A DNA stretch of 64,000 nucleotides, taken from Thermoplasmata archaeon (lineage in GTDB: Archaea; Thermoplasmatota; Thermoplasmata; Thermoplasmatales; Thermoplasmataceae). Under the pieces are notes generated by a model. The model was not told where the DNA came from. It saw only the letters and a program-made list of their open reading frames with translations, and searched no databases. Both the position numbers and the translations under genes were made by a program. The stretch is from NCBI GenBank assembly GCA_021818715.1, contig JAKATN010000005.1, positions 1 to 64,000 of the forward strand. The letters run 5' to 3'. Position 1 is the first letter of the stretch. Every line of letters begins with the position of its first letter. Positions 26,189-34,688 of the stretch are shown piece after piece.

Positions 26189-27816
26189 TCAGCATGGACA
26201 GAAAAATTTACTGGCTGTCACTTTTCATTCTCCCGTCAGTATTTCTTGCCGTGTTGATCATTTATCCATTCATTTCATTAATCGACAGGTTTCCAGGCAG
26301 TTTGAACACCCTCCTCGTATTCGGAAATTCGATTTCTTCCCAGCTTGCATCCAAAGCCATGTACAACTCGCTGCTGCAGGGTGGGCTGGGGGCAGGGTTT
26401 TCCTTTGCAGCCGGTGTGCCCCTTGGAATTTCACTTGGCAGGTATTCATACAGATATAAGAGGGCCTTAAGGTCAATGGTAATCCTGCCGTTCTTCCTGC
26501 CTTCGGTCGTTGTGGTTGTGGCCTTTGAATCATTCTTCCGCATGCTGTACGCGATCGGGATCGGCCATCCATTGCTTGCCCCTTTTGCCTCAGGCCTGGG
26601 AGGAATAACGCTAATCAACGTCTTCTTTAACGCCCCGCTTGTGGCTTTTCTCGTGTCGATTGCGCTGGAAAGGGCTGACCGGTCTGTGGAGGAATCAGCA
26701 AAAACCCTCGGGGCAGGCACTTTACGGCTCTTCACCTCGGTATGGGGACGAAATGGCCTTCTGGCCGGGGTTACTGGTGCACTTCTTGCATTTCTGTATT
26801 CATTCGCTGGATTCACGGCGCCGCTGATGATTGGTGGCCAGGGAAATTATACATTCGAGGTGCTTATCTATACCATGGTAGGACTTGGCAACCCGTCCTT
26901 CGCTGTTGCGCTATCGGTACTGCAGTCAGTGATCCTCATTTTCCCGGTTATGCTCTATTCCTTCTTTTGGTCGAAGGAAAGCCGCGTAACTGCGGGCATG
27001 CCTTCAGCAACTGGAGAAGGCCGTGGTATTCCCTACCGTGCTTCAATGGCTTATATCTTTATTTTCATAATGGCGGAATTTGCCGTCATTGCTGCGCTTG
27101 TTGTCTCTTCGGTAGATTACAGGTGGAACTGGCAGATCAGCCTCAATGCATATTCCCAGCTGTTCAGCAACACCGTGTCCTCCCGTCTGAATTATCCGGC
27201 ATTGCAGCCGCTCATTAACATGCTGTTCTATGGTGTGTCTGCAACAATTATAGTTACCGCGATCGGGATGCTTTGGATCACAGGGAAACGGAGATTGAGG
27301 ATTAAGCCAGATTCCCCTGCAGACATTTTCCAGTTCATTCCACTCGTGGTGCCATCGGTTGTAATGGCGTTCTCTGTTCTGCTAGTAGCCGGGGATGCTC
27401 TGCCACCATCCTATACATGGATCCTCATAATCCTGGTGCAGGCTGCGGTGGGAATACCGGTCGTGCTCAGGGTAATCTCATCCGGTTTCATGAATATACC
27501 TGATACCATGTGGGAGGCGGCATCGACACTCAATGGGAATGCATTTTTTGAGATTGAACTGCCTTTGGCCGGGACGACTCTTGCGACTGCGCTGATGTTC
27601 GGTTTTGCAATCAGCATTGGAGAATTCACCGCAACAAATTTTCTCTCGACGTATACCTCCTCAATTTTTGTTCCGTTGGGCATTGAAATATACCAGCTGC
27701 AGGGGCTGCGGTTGTTTTCCGCCTCATATGCCGCGGCTTCCGTGCTGCTGATTTTTAGCGTAATATTCTTTTACCTGATACAGGTGGCGGGTGACAGATT
27801 CATTGCCTTACGTTGA
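26185..27816 (+). CDS. Thiamine ABC transporter, fused permease (ThiP-like)
   Basis: 543-aa integral membrane protein with about twelve hydrophobic segments, made of two fused MetI-type permease halves as in bacterial ThiP. Each half has an EAA-type loop that contacts the ATPase: ESAKTLGAGTLRLFTSVWG (near residue 168) and EAASTLNGNAFFEIELPLAG (near residue 450). The ATG at 26185 overlaps the binding-protein stop (ATGA); ATG 26194 is an alternative. It overlaps the ATPase gene by 26 nt at the other end. Confidence 0.87.
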   Translation: MISMDRKIYWLSLFILPSVFLAVLIIYPFISLIDRFPGSLNTLLVFGNSISSQLASKAMYNSLLQGGLGAGFSFAAGVPLGISLGRYSYRYKRALRSMVILPFFLPSVVVVVAFESFFRMLYAIGIGHPLLAPFASGLGGITLINVFFNAPLVAFLVSIALERADRSVEESAKTLGAGTLRLFTSVWGRNGLLAGVTGALLAFLYSFAGFTAPLMIGGQGNYTFEVLIYTMVGLGNPSFAVALSVLQSVILIFPVMLYSFFWSKESRVTAGMPSATGEGRGIPYRASMAYIFIFIMAEFAVIAALVVSSVDYRWNWQISLNAYSQLFSNTVSSRLNYPALQPLINMLFYGVSATIIVTAIGMLWITGKRRLRIKPDSPADIFQFIPLVVPSVVMAFSVLLVAGDALPPSYTWILIILVQAAVGIPVVLRVISSGFMNIPDTMWEAASTLNGNAFFEIELPLAGTTLATALMFGFAISIGEFTATNFLSTYTSSIFVPLGIEIYQLQGLRLFSASYAAASVLLIFSVIFFYLIQVAGDRFIALR

Positions 27817-28771
27817 GGTCAATTCGCTTTCAAGAAGGTACGGGAATTTCGCGCTCCATGACATATCCTTCAGCATGGAGAGCGGCGAGATTCTGGCGAT
27901 CCTTGGACCCAGCGGTGCAGGAAAAACCTCGATACTGAGGAATATCTGCGGGCTGGACAGGCCAGACAGGGGCACTGTAAGCATTGAAGGCGAAGACGTA
28001 ACCAGCGTCCCCGTGGAGAAGAGAGGGATCGGAATGATATTTCAGGATCTGGCTCTTTTTCCTCACCTGACCGCGTTCGACAATATTGCATTTGGCCTGA
28101 GGGCACTTAGAAAGCCGCCGTCTGAGGTGAGGTCAGCAGTGAACGAGATTGCCGACCTTTTCAGGGTCAAGGATGTTCTTGGCAGGCTCCCTTCTCAGAT
28201 CTCTGGAGGGCAGAGGCAGAGAGTCGCCCTCGCACGATCTGTTGTCGTTTCGCCAAAGGCAATTCTGATGGATGAACCATTGAGTTCGCTTGATCCATCC
28301 CTGAGGATTGAGATAAGGAACGAGATCAAGAGCATTGCACAGACAATTGGGCTTACGGTAATTTATGTAACGCATGATATCCATGAGGCGCTGTATCTTG
28401 GCGACAGGGTTGGCATAGTCATGGATGGAAGGCTCAGAAGGATCGGGTCACAGAGGGAAGTCTTTCTCAATCCAGGCAAGGCAGACGTGGCCAGTTTCCT
28501 GGGATATAATTTAATTAAAATTGAGGGCCGCATGGTTGGTGTCTTCCCTTCGGACTTTGACCTTTCGGTTGCAAAGGAAGACCTTGAAGGGTCTGTCACT
28601 GCCGTCGGATTCGAAGGGGACCGTTTGAGAATGCTGGTTGACTGCGGCGCCTATTCGCCGGTCACAGTGTTTTTGCCTTACGATACTGCTTTACCTGACC
28701 TCAGAAAAGGGAAGAAAGTCAGGCTGAAAATAAGGCGGCGTATTGACCTCGATGATACGGAGTTGTCTTGA
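27791..28771 (+). CDS. Thiamine ABC transporter, ATP-binding protein (ThiQ-like)
   Basis: 326-aa ABC ATPase. Walker A is LGPSGAGKTSIL (near residue 39), Q-loop IFQDLALFPHLTAFDN, signature ISGGQRQRVALARS, Walker B AILMDEPLSSLDP and switch His YVTHD. Residues 235-326 form an extra C-terminal domain of the TOBE type seen in importers of this class (VTAVGFEGDRLRMLVDCGAY). GTG 27791 lies inside the end of the permease gene, indicating coupled translation. It is the last gene of the riboswitch-led operon. Confidence 0.9.
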   Translation: MTDSLPYVEVNSLSRRYGNFALHDISFSMESGEILAILGPSGAGKTSILRNICGLDRPDRGTVSIEGEDVTSVPVEKRGIGMIFQDLALFPHLTAFDNIAFGLRALRKPPSEVRSAVNEIADLFRVKDVLGRLPSQISGGQRQRVALARSVVVSPKAILMDEPLSSLDPSLRIEIRNEIKSIAQTIGLTVIYVTHDIHEALYLGDRVGIVMDGRLRRIGSQREVFLNPGKADVASFLGYNLIKIEGRMVGVFPSDFDLSVAKEDLEGSVTAVGFEGDRLRMLVDCGAYSPVTVFLPYDTALPDLRKGKKVRLKIRRRIDLDDTELS

Positions 28772-28928
28772 TCTTCACCAATCTGCTGAAGGAATGATCA
28801 ATCATCATTTCAGGAATTAAATTTTCGATATTTGCGGCAAAAAATTCATGATTCGCAGAGATAAAATGCCAGGCGTCAATTACTGCAGGACGCCACTTTA
28901 TGGTTGCCCAGCCGGCAAGCCCGTATTC

Positions 28929-28938
28929 TTTTAAATAA
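28929..28938 (+). promoter_or_regulatory. TATA box of the CBS-domain gene
   Basis: TTTTAAATAA is centred about 23 nt before ATG 28957, giving a leaderless transcript. Confidence 0.48.
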
Positions 28939-28956
28939 CCTCCTGCTATAACCATA

Positions 28957-29382
28957 ATGATGGTACTCAGCGCAGGCGACATAATGAGAAAGGATTTGAG
29001 CACCGTATCAGGTGATATCTCAGTCCTTGATGCTTCCCGGATAATGATGAACGACGGTGCCGGTTTTCTTATCATAACGAATAATGGGGTGCCTGACGGC
29101 ATCATCACCGAGTGGGATGTTCTCGTTAAAGTCACTGCCAAGCAGCTTGACCCGTCAAAGACCCTGATAAGGGAGGTAATGACGAGAAATTTCATCTATG
29201 TTGGGCCCGACTCCCCAACCAACAGGGTTGTCTCCATAATGAAGGAGAACAAGATCAGGAGGCTGCCGGTGATCGAAAACGGAAAGGTTGTTGGCGTTAT
29301 CACTTCAAGGGATATCATCAGGATTTTTGAGGATTATATGGACAATATTGCAGAGGTTTCATCCAGGTACGGAATGGCCTGA
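28957..29382 (+). CDS. Two-CBS-domain protein
   Basis: 141-aa protein made of one CBS pair (Bateman module) and nothing else. Domain 1 covers LSAGDIMRKDLSTVSGDISV through PDGIITEWDVLVKVTAKQL. Domain 2 covers LIREVMTRNFIYVGPDSPTN through VVGVITSRDIIRIFEDY. Both end in the ITxxD(I/V) pattern that contacts the ribose of adenine nucleotides. Stand-alone CBS pairs sense AMP/ATP or SAM and act on partner enzymes; the partner is not evident here. It is convergent with the exonuclease gene (4 nt between stops). Confidence 0.92.
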   Translation: MMVLSAGDIMRKDLSTVSGDISVLDASRIMMNDGAGFLIITNNGVPDGIITEWDVLVKVTAKQLDPSKTLIREVMTRNFIYVGPDSPTNRVVSIMKENKIRRLPVIENGKVVGVITSRDIIRIFEDYMDNIAEVSSRYGMA

Positions 29383-29386
29383 GCTT

Positions 29387-30034
29387 TCAGGAAAATATAT
29401 CATCGAAAATAGCGAGGATGTCGTGCGTATCTCCTTCGCAGTATTTCACAAACGCATCCCTTTCATTTTCCCACAGGTGCTTTATCGCCTCCCCTTTATT
29501 CTTTCCGTCTAGCCTGACCAGATTCTTGACTCTTTTTAATGGTAGTCCAGCATATCTTTCATTCACCACAACGTCGTCCAGCTTCCTTAAGTAATAATCG
29601 CCGTTATATTTCCAGAGGTCGTCGGCAACTACGTACATCATGTCGAGGCACCATGCGGTCCCAAAGTAGAATAGAATGTTTCTTGGCCTGCTCCCATAGT
29701 TGAATGTTCTGGTCTTTCCCTGAATCAGAGGAATATCGTATCCTGTATGATTGTATCCGATGATAATCTCCGGATCCAGGATGGCAAGCTTACCATCAAG
29801 CCATTTTAGCAGGTCTGCCTCTGCAAGTTCGGTGGCATCCTCCGCAACTCTCACTTCCGTCGCGATGGATGCGGGTGAACTCCCTGGATGGTAGCTCAGG
29901 GATATTGCAATGATCCTTTCACCGGATAGAAAGGATTTTCCGTCGGTTATCAGCGTTTCAAGGTCAAGGGCTACCACTCTCCTTCTGTCTACCTGAGCCC
30001 TGCCCTTGAGTATTTCATAATATTCCCTTGGCAT
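29387..30034 (-). CDS. PolB-like DEDDy 3'-5' exonuclease
   Basis: 215-aa stand-alone exonuclease domain resembling the proofreading domain of B-family polymerases. ExoI is VVALDLETLITDG (Asp and Glu, near residue 22), ExoII is IIIGYNHTGYDIPLIQGK (near residue 92), and ExoIII is YCEGDTHDILAIF near residue 200 (Tyr and Asp). All four acidic residues are present, so it should be active. It starts 28 nt downstream of the small helical gene at 30063-30530 on the same strand and is probably cotranscribed with it. A role in DNA repair or RNA trimming is possible. Confidence 0.8.
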   Translation of the reverse strand: MPREYYEILKGRAQVDRRRVVALDLETLITDGKSFLSGERIIAISLSYHPGSSPASIATEVRVAEDATELAEADLLKWLDGKLAILDPEIIIGYNHTGYDIPLIQGKTRTFNYGSRPRNILFYFGTAWCLDMMYVVADDLWKYNGDYYLRKLDDVVVNERYAGLPLKRVKNLVRLDGKNKGEAIKHLWENERDAFVKYCEGDTHDILAIFDDIFS

Positions 30035-30062
30035 GGAGCCTGATTTTGTCTTGGTATATTGC

Positions 30063-30530
30063 TCATTCCGTCTGTTCTATTTTATCGATGTATTTGGCAC
30101 GGGTGAGTATCAAACTCTTTCGCAGTTCGCTGGAAATTATAAGCTTCTTGATGTGCAGCAGCGATTTGATGTACTTATCAAAATTCTCATTTGAAACTGC
30201 CGACAAATCGAGCTTGTCTACGTTGCTGAACGCAACTGGTTTGCCAAGTTCCTTCAGGTCTGCGTCAGAAATTGTGAGCTCGCTGAAATTCGAGACAACC
30301 TCGAAATCCCTCTTCAGCACGTTTGAAGACTTCTGCAGGGCAAATTCCATGGTTGAAAGTAGGGTTTTGTAGGCATCATTTGTTATTTCACCAATGGTTT
30401 TGCCTGTTTCGATGGCCTTCTCAATCACCTTCCTGTAAAGGTCTGAATTGACACCTTTAACGGAAATGCTCTTGCTTTCCTTTCCGTCCGTGGATTCATT
30501 CTTTCCGGTTCTCTTTGTTTCATTAGTCAT
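30063..30530 (-). CDS. Hypothetical helical protein with ribbon-helix-helix-like N-terminus
   Basis: 155-aa protein of unknown function. After a polar, Lys/Ser-rich leader of about 20 residues, SKSISVKGVNSDLYRKVIEK then AIETGKTIGEITNDAYKTLL has the strand-helix-helix pattern of ribbon-helix-helix DNA-binding proteins. The rest (residues 65-155) is helical and Leu/Lys-rich (LLHIKKLIISSELRKSLILT). There is no membrane segment. It precedes the PolB-like exonuclease with 28 nt spacing. Confidence 0.6.
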   Translation of the reverse strand: MTNETKRTGKNESTDGKESKSISVKGVNSDLYRKVIEKAIETGKTIGEITNDAYKTLLSTMEFALQKSSNVLKRDFEVVSNFSELTISDADLKELGKPVAFSNVDKLDLSAVSNENFDKYIKSLLHIKKLIISSELRKSLILTRAKYIDKIEQTE

Positions 30531-30624
30531 GCCTGGGTATTAACAACTGGTATTCAAGATTTCCGGTAATCCAGATTACCCGATACACCAAAAAGATTAA
30601 CACAGATGACCGCATCAATACACA

Positions 30625-31017
30625 ATGAAAGAAGTAATAAGGGATTTTCAGGGAAAGAACGTGGAACTCAAAAAGGTTGCAGAACTGGTAAACAGCTTCT
30701 TTACAGATGAAGGCTTCAGAGTGCAGTCCGCGGAACATCCAAACGGATACCTGGTCCAGGCCGCGAAGGGGGGTTTCCTCAGGACGCTGCTGGCGATGGA
30801 TCGGGCTTTCACGGTTGTCATTGAGGGGGAACCTTCTGATTTTAAGATAAGGCTTGGAGTCGGGAAGTGGCTGAAGGATCTTGGCGTGGCAGCCATCGAG
30901 GCATTTATCCTTACACCGCTGGTCGCCTTTGTCGAAGTCCCGGAGGCACTCTGGTCATACGAGATTGAGCACCAGTTCTGGCACTACATCGAGACTCAGA
31001 TAGAACTGGGAGCCTAG
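30625..31017 (+). CDS. Hypothetical protein, conserved-looking
   Basis: 130-aa soluble alpha/beta protein. A helix (VELKKVAELVNSFFTDEGF) is followed by beta strands (FRVQSAEHPNGYLVQAAKG, AFTVVIEGEPSDFKIRLGVG) and a hydrophobic C-terminal half (AAIEAFILTPLVAFVEVPEA) that ends in an amphipathic helix. I do not recognise the family. The single C-terminal hydrophobic stretch could touch a membrane. It is divergent from the small helical gene, and convergent with the aldo/keto reductase gene (10 nt between stops). Confidence 0.6.
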   Translation: MKEVIRDFQGKNVELKKVAELVNSFFTDEGFRVQSAEHPNGYLVQAAKGGFLRTLLAMDRAFTVVIEGEPSDFKIRLGVGKWLKDLGVAAIEAFILTPLVAFVEVPEALWSYEIEHQFWHYIETQIELGA

Positions 31018-31027
31018 GCATTAATAT

Positions 31028-32008
31028 TCAGATTGATCTTGACATCACGATCCTGAGAAGCGTATTGGGAATTGCCCGGGGTATAAGCAACTTGGGGCTG
31101 CCGGTGGCATACTGCATGCTCAGGGAGTCGATCCTGCCGAATATCCCCTCGGGAATGTGAGCATCCATCGCCTCCGAGTTCTGCCTCGCCTGCAAAGGGT
31201 TCTTCGCGCCTGGTATGGGGAGAATCCCCTTGCTTATGATGTACCTGATTGCCAGGGCGGGGATGGGAACGCCCAGCGACGCTGATTGTTCCTGAAGATA
31301 TTCCTTCAGGGGCTGCGAGAGTGAATGGCCGGACGTAAAACTGTTCAGTGACCTCGAAAGGGTAAAGGGCATCCTGGAGTTGAAATACTTGCCTGTCAGT
31401 TCTCCGCGTGCAAGAGGGCTCCATGCAATCATCTCAATACGGTTCTTGCGACAGTATTGAAGCAATTCGGTCTCTGCTTCACGGTGTACTATTGAATACT
31501 GAACCTGGTCTGAAACTATTTCCTCCTTTTCCATGAAGTTCTGCGCCTTCTCAAGATACTTGAGTGGAAAATTGCTCACCCCAATATGCTGTACCTTTCC
31601 TGCCTTAACGGATTTCTCGATGGCCCTGAACAGCCTTCCCAGGTTTGTATAAATGCTTGGCACCCAATGAACCTGGTAAAGGTCTATGGTTCTTCCGAGG
31701 TTACGGAACGATCTCTCTATGCTCTTTTCCACCACGGAGGAGTTATATCCGGCAAGCTTTGTGGCGATGATGGCATCCCTTCCCTTGAGTGATTCTCCGA
31801 GAATTTTTTCAGAAATCCCCGATCCGTAGGCTTCAGCGGTGTCAAAGAAATTGATTCCATTCTCATGTGCTGCAATTATGGCATCTCCCGCGTCCCGGCG
31901 GGTGTAATCATGCCCCCAGGCAGACATGCCGGCCTGCCAGCAGCCAAAACCAACCTTCGATATCTTCAGACCGGTCTTCCCGAATTCTCTGTATTCCAAT
32001 TTCACCAC
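31028..32008 (-). CDS. Aldo/keto reductase
   Basis: 326-aa NADP-dependent oxidoreductase with a TIM-barrel fold. The catalytic tetrad can be placed: Asp and Tyr in GINFFDTAEAYGSGISEKIL, Lys in DAIIATKLAGYN, His in IDLYQVHWVPS. The cofactor end shows IPIPGAKNPLQARQN. Substrate cannot be told from sequence; members of this subgroup act on varied carbonyl compounds. Start is GTG at 32008, overlapping the end of purC by 7 nt, so it is in an operon with purC although no metabolic link is known. Confidence 0.9.
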   Translation of the reverse strand: MVKLEYREFGKTGLKISKVGFGCWQAGMSAWGHDYTRRDAGDAIIAAHENGINFFDTAEAYGSGISEKILGESLKGRDAIIATKLAGYNSSVVEKSIERSFRNLGRTIDLYQVHWVPSIYTNLGRLFRAIEKSVKAGKVQHIGVSNFPLKYLEKAQNFMEKEEIVSDQVQYSIVHREAETELLQYCRKNRIEMIAWSPLARGELTGKYFNSRMPFTLSRSLNSFTSGHSLSQPLKEYLQEQSASLGVPIPALAIRYIISKGILPIPGAKNPLQARQNSEAMDAHIPEGIFGRIDSLSMQYATGSPKLLIPRAIPNTLLRIVMSRSI

Positions 32009-32895
32009 TTGCTACCGGTCAGCCTCTCGTACATAGAGCGATAAAGATCTGACACCTTTACAACCATCTCAGCAGGCAAAGGTGGAATATCGGGCTCCTT
32101 CAATCCGCCGGATCGCATCTCGTAGAGCTTCCCATGATAGCCGGAGTTCCTGTAATACTGCCTCACAAATTCCTTTGAGAGTTCCACGACCTTTCCGCTG
32201 TCCAGGGATGACTTTTCCCAGAATCTGTCCTCGTCCAGGGTCCCGAAGGTGTCAACCACCACCGGTGTCCGGTCCCAGTCAAGTGCAAACTCCTTTTTGC
32301 CGTCTGCATGAATGAGTCCGTTCCTTGCGACCTGCGATTCAATTATCCTGTCAATCCTCAGGCAGGATTCCATGATATCTGTTAGCTCCCAGTGCTTCAA
32401 ACCCGATATTTCACACGCTTCACTGTATTCGAGGTATCTGTCAAATGTTTCAAACTTTGTCGTGACTTCAAAGAATGGATCGGGCAGCTTCTCACCGTAT
32501 TCCGGCATATTGCTGAGTCCAAGTTTACGAAAATCAATCCTCCCTGACTTCAGCTTGTCCATAAGTGAACCAGCTGCATAGTAGCGAACGACAAACTCAA
32601 GGGGAATAAGGTACCCTCCGTACACGGATGAATCGACCTTTTCCCGGACCATGAACTTGCTAACTTCCATTTCATCATCCTTTGCGGATATGAAGTGCGT
32701 CTTGATACCACGGTCCTTCAGTCTCTGGAACCAGTAGGTGGATGTCCTGCATAGCGATCTCCCTTTATCAGGTACCGTTGTGGGGATAATCTTGTCAAAA
32801 ACTGAAATTCTGTCCGAGAATTTGAACAGCAGCCTGTCGCCCAGATCATAAACGTCCTTGACCTTTCCCTTCCTGACCGGTTCCCTTGAATTCAT
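32002..32895 (-). CDS. purC: Phosphoribosylaminoimidazole-succinocarboxamide synthase
   Basis: 297-aa SAICAR synthetase (ATP, CAIR and aspartate to SAICAR). The N-terminal ATP-binding strand RKGKVKDVYDLGDRLLFKFS and SDRISVFDKIIPTTVPDKG are typical, as are GGYLIPLEFVVRYYAAGSL and GLIHADGKKEFALDWDRTPV (catalytic and Mg-binding part). It overlaps the aldo/keto reductase gene. The start (ATG 32895) is divergent from the methyltransferase gene, with 49 nt between. Confidence 0.95.
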   Translation of the reverse strand: MNSREPVRKGKVKDVYDLGDRLLFKFSDRISVFDKIIPTTVPDKGRSLCRTSTYWFQRLKDRGIKTHFISAKDDEMEVSKFMVREKVDSSVYGGYLIPLEFVVRYYAAGSLMDKLKSGRIDFRKLGLSNMPEYGEKLPDPFFEVTTKFETFDRYLEYSEACEISGLKHWELTDIMESCLRIDRIIESQVARNGLIHADGKKEFALDWDRTPVVVDTFGTLDEDRFWEKSSLDSGKVVELSKEFVRQYYRNSGYHGKLYEMRSGGLKEPDIPPLPAEMVVKVSDLYRSMYERLTGSKW

Positions 32896-32920
32896 ATCCC
32901 TCCAATGGGGAAAAACAGAT

Positions 32921-32928
32921 TATATTTT
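32921..32928 (+). promoter_or_regulatory. TATA box of the THUMP-like methyltransferase gene
   Basis: TATATTTT centred about 21-24 nt before ATG 32945 supports a leaderless start there. The longer reading from 32858 would overlap purC on the opposite strand. Confidence 0.5.
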
Positions 32929-32944
32929 CTATGTTCCCGATCCA

Positions 32945-34123
32945 ATGGATCCGGTCATTGAATTTCTTTATGATCTTACCGGGAACGATTCCCTTAAGTC
33001 AGAGATTTCCGAAAAGGTTTCCATTGTAGCCGAAAGGCTGAGAAGCGGCTGGGCAGATTCGAAGGCAATTCAGGATATTGACCTACAGATGGAACTTAAG
33101 AAACTCCTGCTGGAGCTTGCCAGGGGGAGAATATCCGCTGCCGGCAGGTTCAGCAATTCCTGCGCGCTTTGGCTGGATCGTTTTTCCTCCATGTATTCGA
33201 CGCCTGAGATTGTAGCCAGATACAGGAGTTCCCGGTTGAAGGGAAGCAGCATCGTTGACATAGGATCAGGTGCAGGAATGCAGTCCATATTTTTCGGGTT
33301 GAGTTCTACCGTTCAGGGGATTGAGGAATCAGAAAGGAGATATCTTCTCTCACTGCTGAACCTGAAAGAATTCGGGGAATTGCCCGTAAAGTTTGTAAAT
33401 GGCAGATATCCGGGGAATTCAGAATATATAACCGCCGACCGGAATACAACGGTGTATTCCGATCCCCTCAGGGGCAGCGGAAGGAAATCCGATCCCCAGA
33501 CTCTTGAACCTGACCCCCGATCCATTATTCATTCATACATGGAGAGGGTGAAGGGATTTGTATTTGACATTCCGCTCATGATGAACCCGGATAAATTTGG
33601 AATCAGAGGAGAAACTGAGTACATCAGCGTTGACGGCATATTGGCGAGGGCAACCTTCTATTCTCACCCAATCGCAGAGGCCTCCAGCAGCGCGGTTCTT
33701 CTACCTTCAGGCATGCGCCTGACGGGGGAACCCAGAACCATGACATTCAAAGATGGAATTGCACCTGCACTTGTCATACCGGATCCTGCAATCGTCAGGG
33801 CAAACGTCCTTTACAGGGTCGCGGAGGATAGACAATTATGTCTGGTGCACTCAGACAGCAGACGCCTTGTGCTGGCATCCAGGGATCATGACTGGGACAT
33901 TCCGGGTGAGCACTTTGATCTGATTTCCCTTTGCAGTGAGCACTCCCTTCGTTCAGAAATCGCCAGGCTGAAGCCGTCTAAAGTGATACCACGCTACAGC
34001 GTTCCGCCGGAGACATATTACCGGTTTGTCAATTCACTGGTATACGACACGAACGAACCTAACCCCCTGTATCTTATCAGAAACGGTGACAAGATAGCCA
34101 TTTGCAGGAAGGTCACCAGGTAG
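32945..34123 (+). CDS. SAM-dependent methyltransferase with C-terminal THUMP-like domain
   Basis: 392-aa protein. The N-terminal helical part (to about residue 85) is followed by a Rossmann methyltransferase core with motif I SSIVDIGSGAGMQSIFFGLS. Motif IV is TVYSDPLRGSGRKSDPQTLE, which matches the DPxR...R...L.EP pattern of the bacterial family with a THUMP-like domain. The C-terminal 130 residues (PSKVIPRYSVPPETYYRFVN then LYLIRNGDKIAICRKV) fit that THUMP-like domain, so RNA or ribosomal RNA is the likely substrate. Start chosen from the TATA spacing. It is divergent from purC. Confidence 0.75.
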   Translation: MDPVIEFLYDLTGNDSLKSEISEKVSIVAERLRSGWADSKAIQDIDLQMELKKLLLELARGRISAAGRFSNSCALWLDRFSSMYSTPEIVARYRSSRLKGSSIVDIGSGAGMQSIFFGLSSTVQGIEESERRYLLSLLNLKEFGELPVKFVNGRYPGNSEYITADRNTTVYSDPLRGSGRKSDPQTLEPDPRSIIHSYMERVKGFVFDIPLMMNPDKFGIRGETEYISVDGILARATFYSHPIAEASSSAVLLPSGMRLTGEPRTMTFKDGIAPALVIPDPAIVRANVLYRVAEDRQLCLVHSDSRRLVLASRDHDWDIPGEHFDLISLCSEHSLRSEIARLKPSKVIPRYSVPPETYYRFVNSLVYDTNEPNPLYLIRNGDKIAICRKVTR

Positions 34124-34688
34124 CATTGGCCCGGCACTGGAACAATTTCGACGGCGTTCTGACCGTACATCAATGGCATCACCACCATAATTCTGCAGAA
34201 AATACGGGCAAGGCGTTTTTAGCCATTCTAATGAAATGCATCATTCAGTGCATTTGATCCCGGAATGTTTTGATTATTATTCAGATATCGTTCCTTGGCC
34301 ATCTTTTAACATTTGTGAGCGAGAAATCCCACACCCTTTAGGGGTGGGAGGATGTCACTCAGGCTGCGAACTGACCCTTACTTCGATGCTGGATCATGGA
34401 ATGCATAATTTGTCTCTTGTTCTCTGCAGCCGTTGTGATATTGAGGTTCTTAAATCACTTTTCCTGGAGATCCTGAGAAGTTGAACCGGCCCATGAGCCA
34501 TCAGGTAACATTAGGGCAGCCCCATTATTCAATATCATCGGTCCAGTGGAGCCCTTCAATTGCTTATAATTGCATTCCTATCCTCTGATATGTACCGTGA
34601 CCGGGGCAGTGCCGAAACCTTGTAGCGGAAATTGACAAAATATTTGTCTATTGCAGACATATGTCCTCTTAGTTAGTGATTGATCAAG
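34124..34688. other. Intergenic stretch with IS-end relic
   Basis: 565 nt without a convincing gene. It contains the hairpin at 34322-34358. The bases just upstream (atttgtgagcgagaaatccc) resemble, with a shift of frame, the last codons of TnpB that precede this hairpin at 3781-3808. The rest shows no ORF with coding character. The last 60 nt before ribA hold A/T-rich sequence but no clear TATA-ribosome site pair. Confidence 0.4.
34322..34358 (+). repeat. Well-preserved IS200/IS605-type right-end hairpin, solo
   Basis: CCCACACCC-TTTA-GGGGTGGG forms an 8-bp stem with one bulged A and a TTTA loop (34328-34348), followed by AGGATGTCACTC. This is the typical right-end sequence of archaeal IS200/IS605 and TnpB-only elements, where it also encodes the scaffold part of the guide RNA (established knowledge). 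No transposase ORF is left beside it. It aligns with the copies at 3220 and 3791. Confidence 0.65.

Noticed and set aside
26262-26816. 184-codon ORF opposite the thiamine permease
   Set aside because: Antisense to a membrane-protein gene; Arg/Pro-rich reading typical of reverse-frame artefacts.
34236-34484. 82-codon ORF over the solo hairpin
   Set aside because: The frame crosses the IS-end hairpin and has Cys/His by chance; no zinc-finger spacing.
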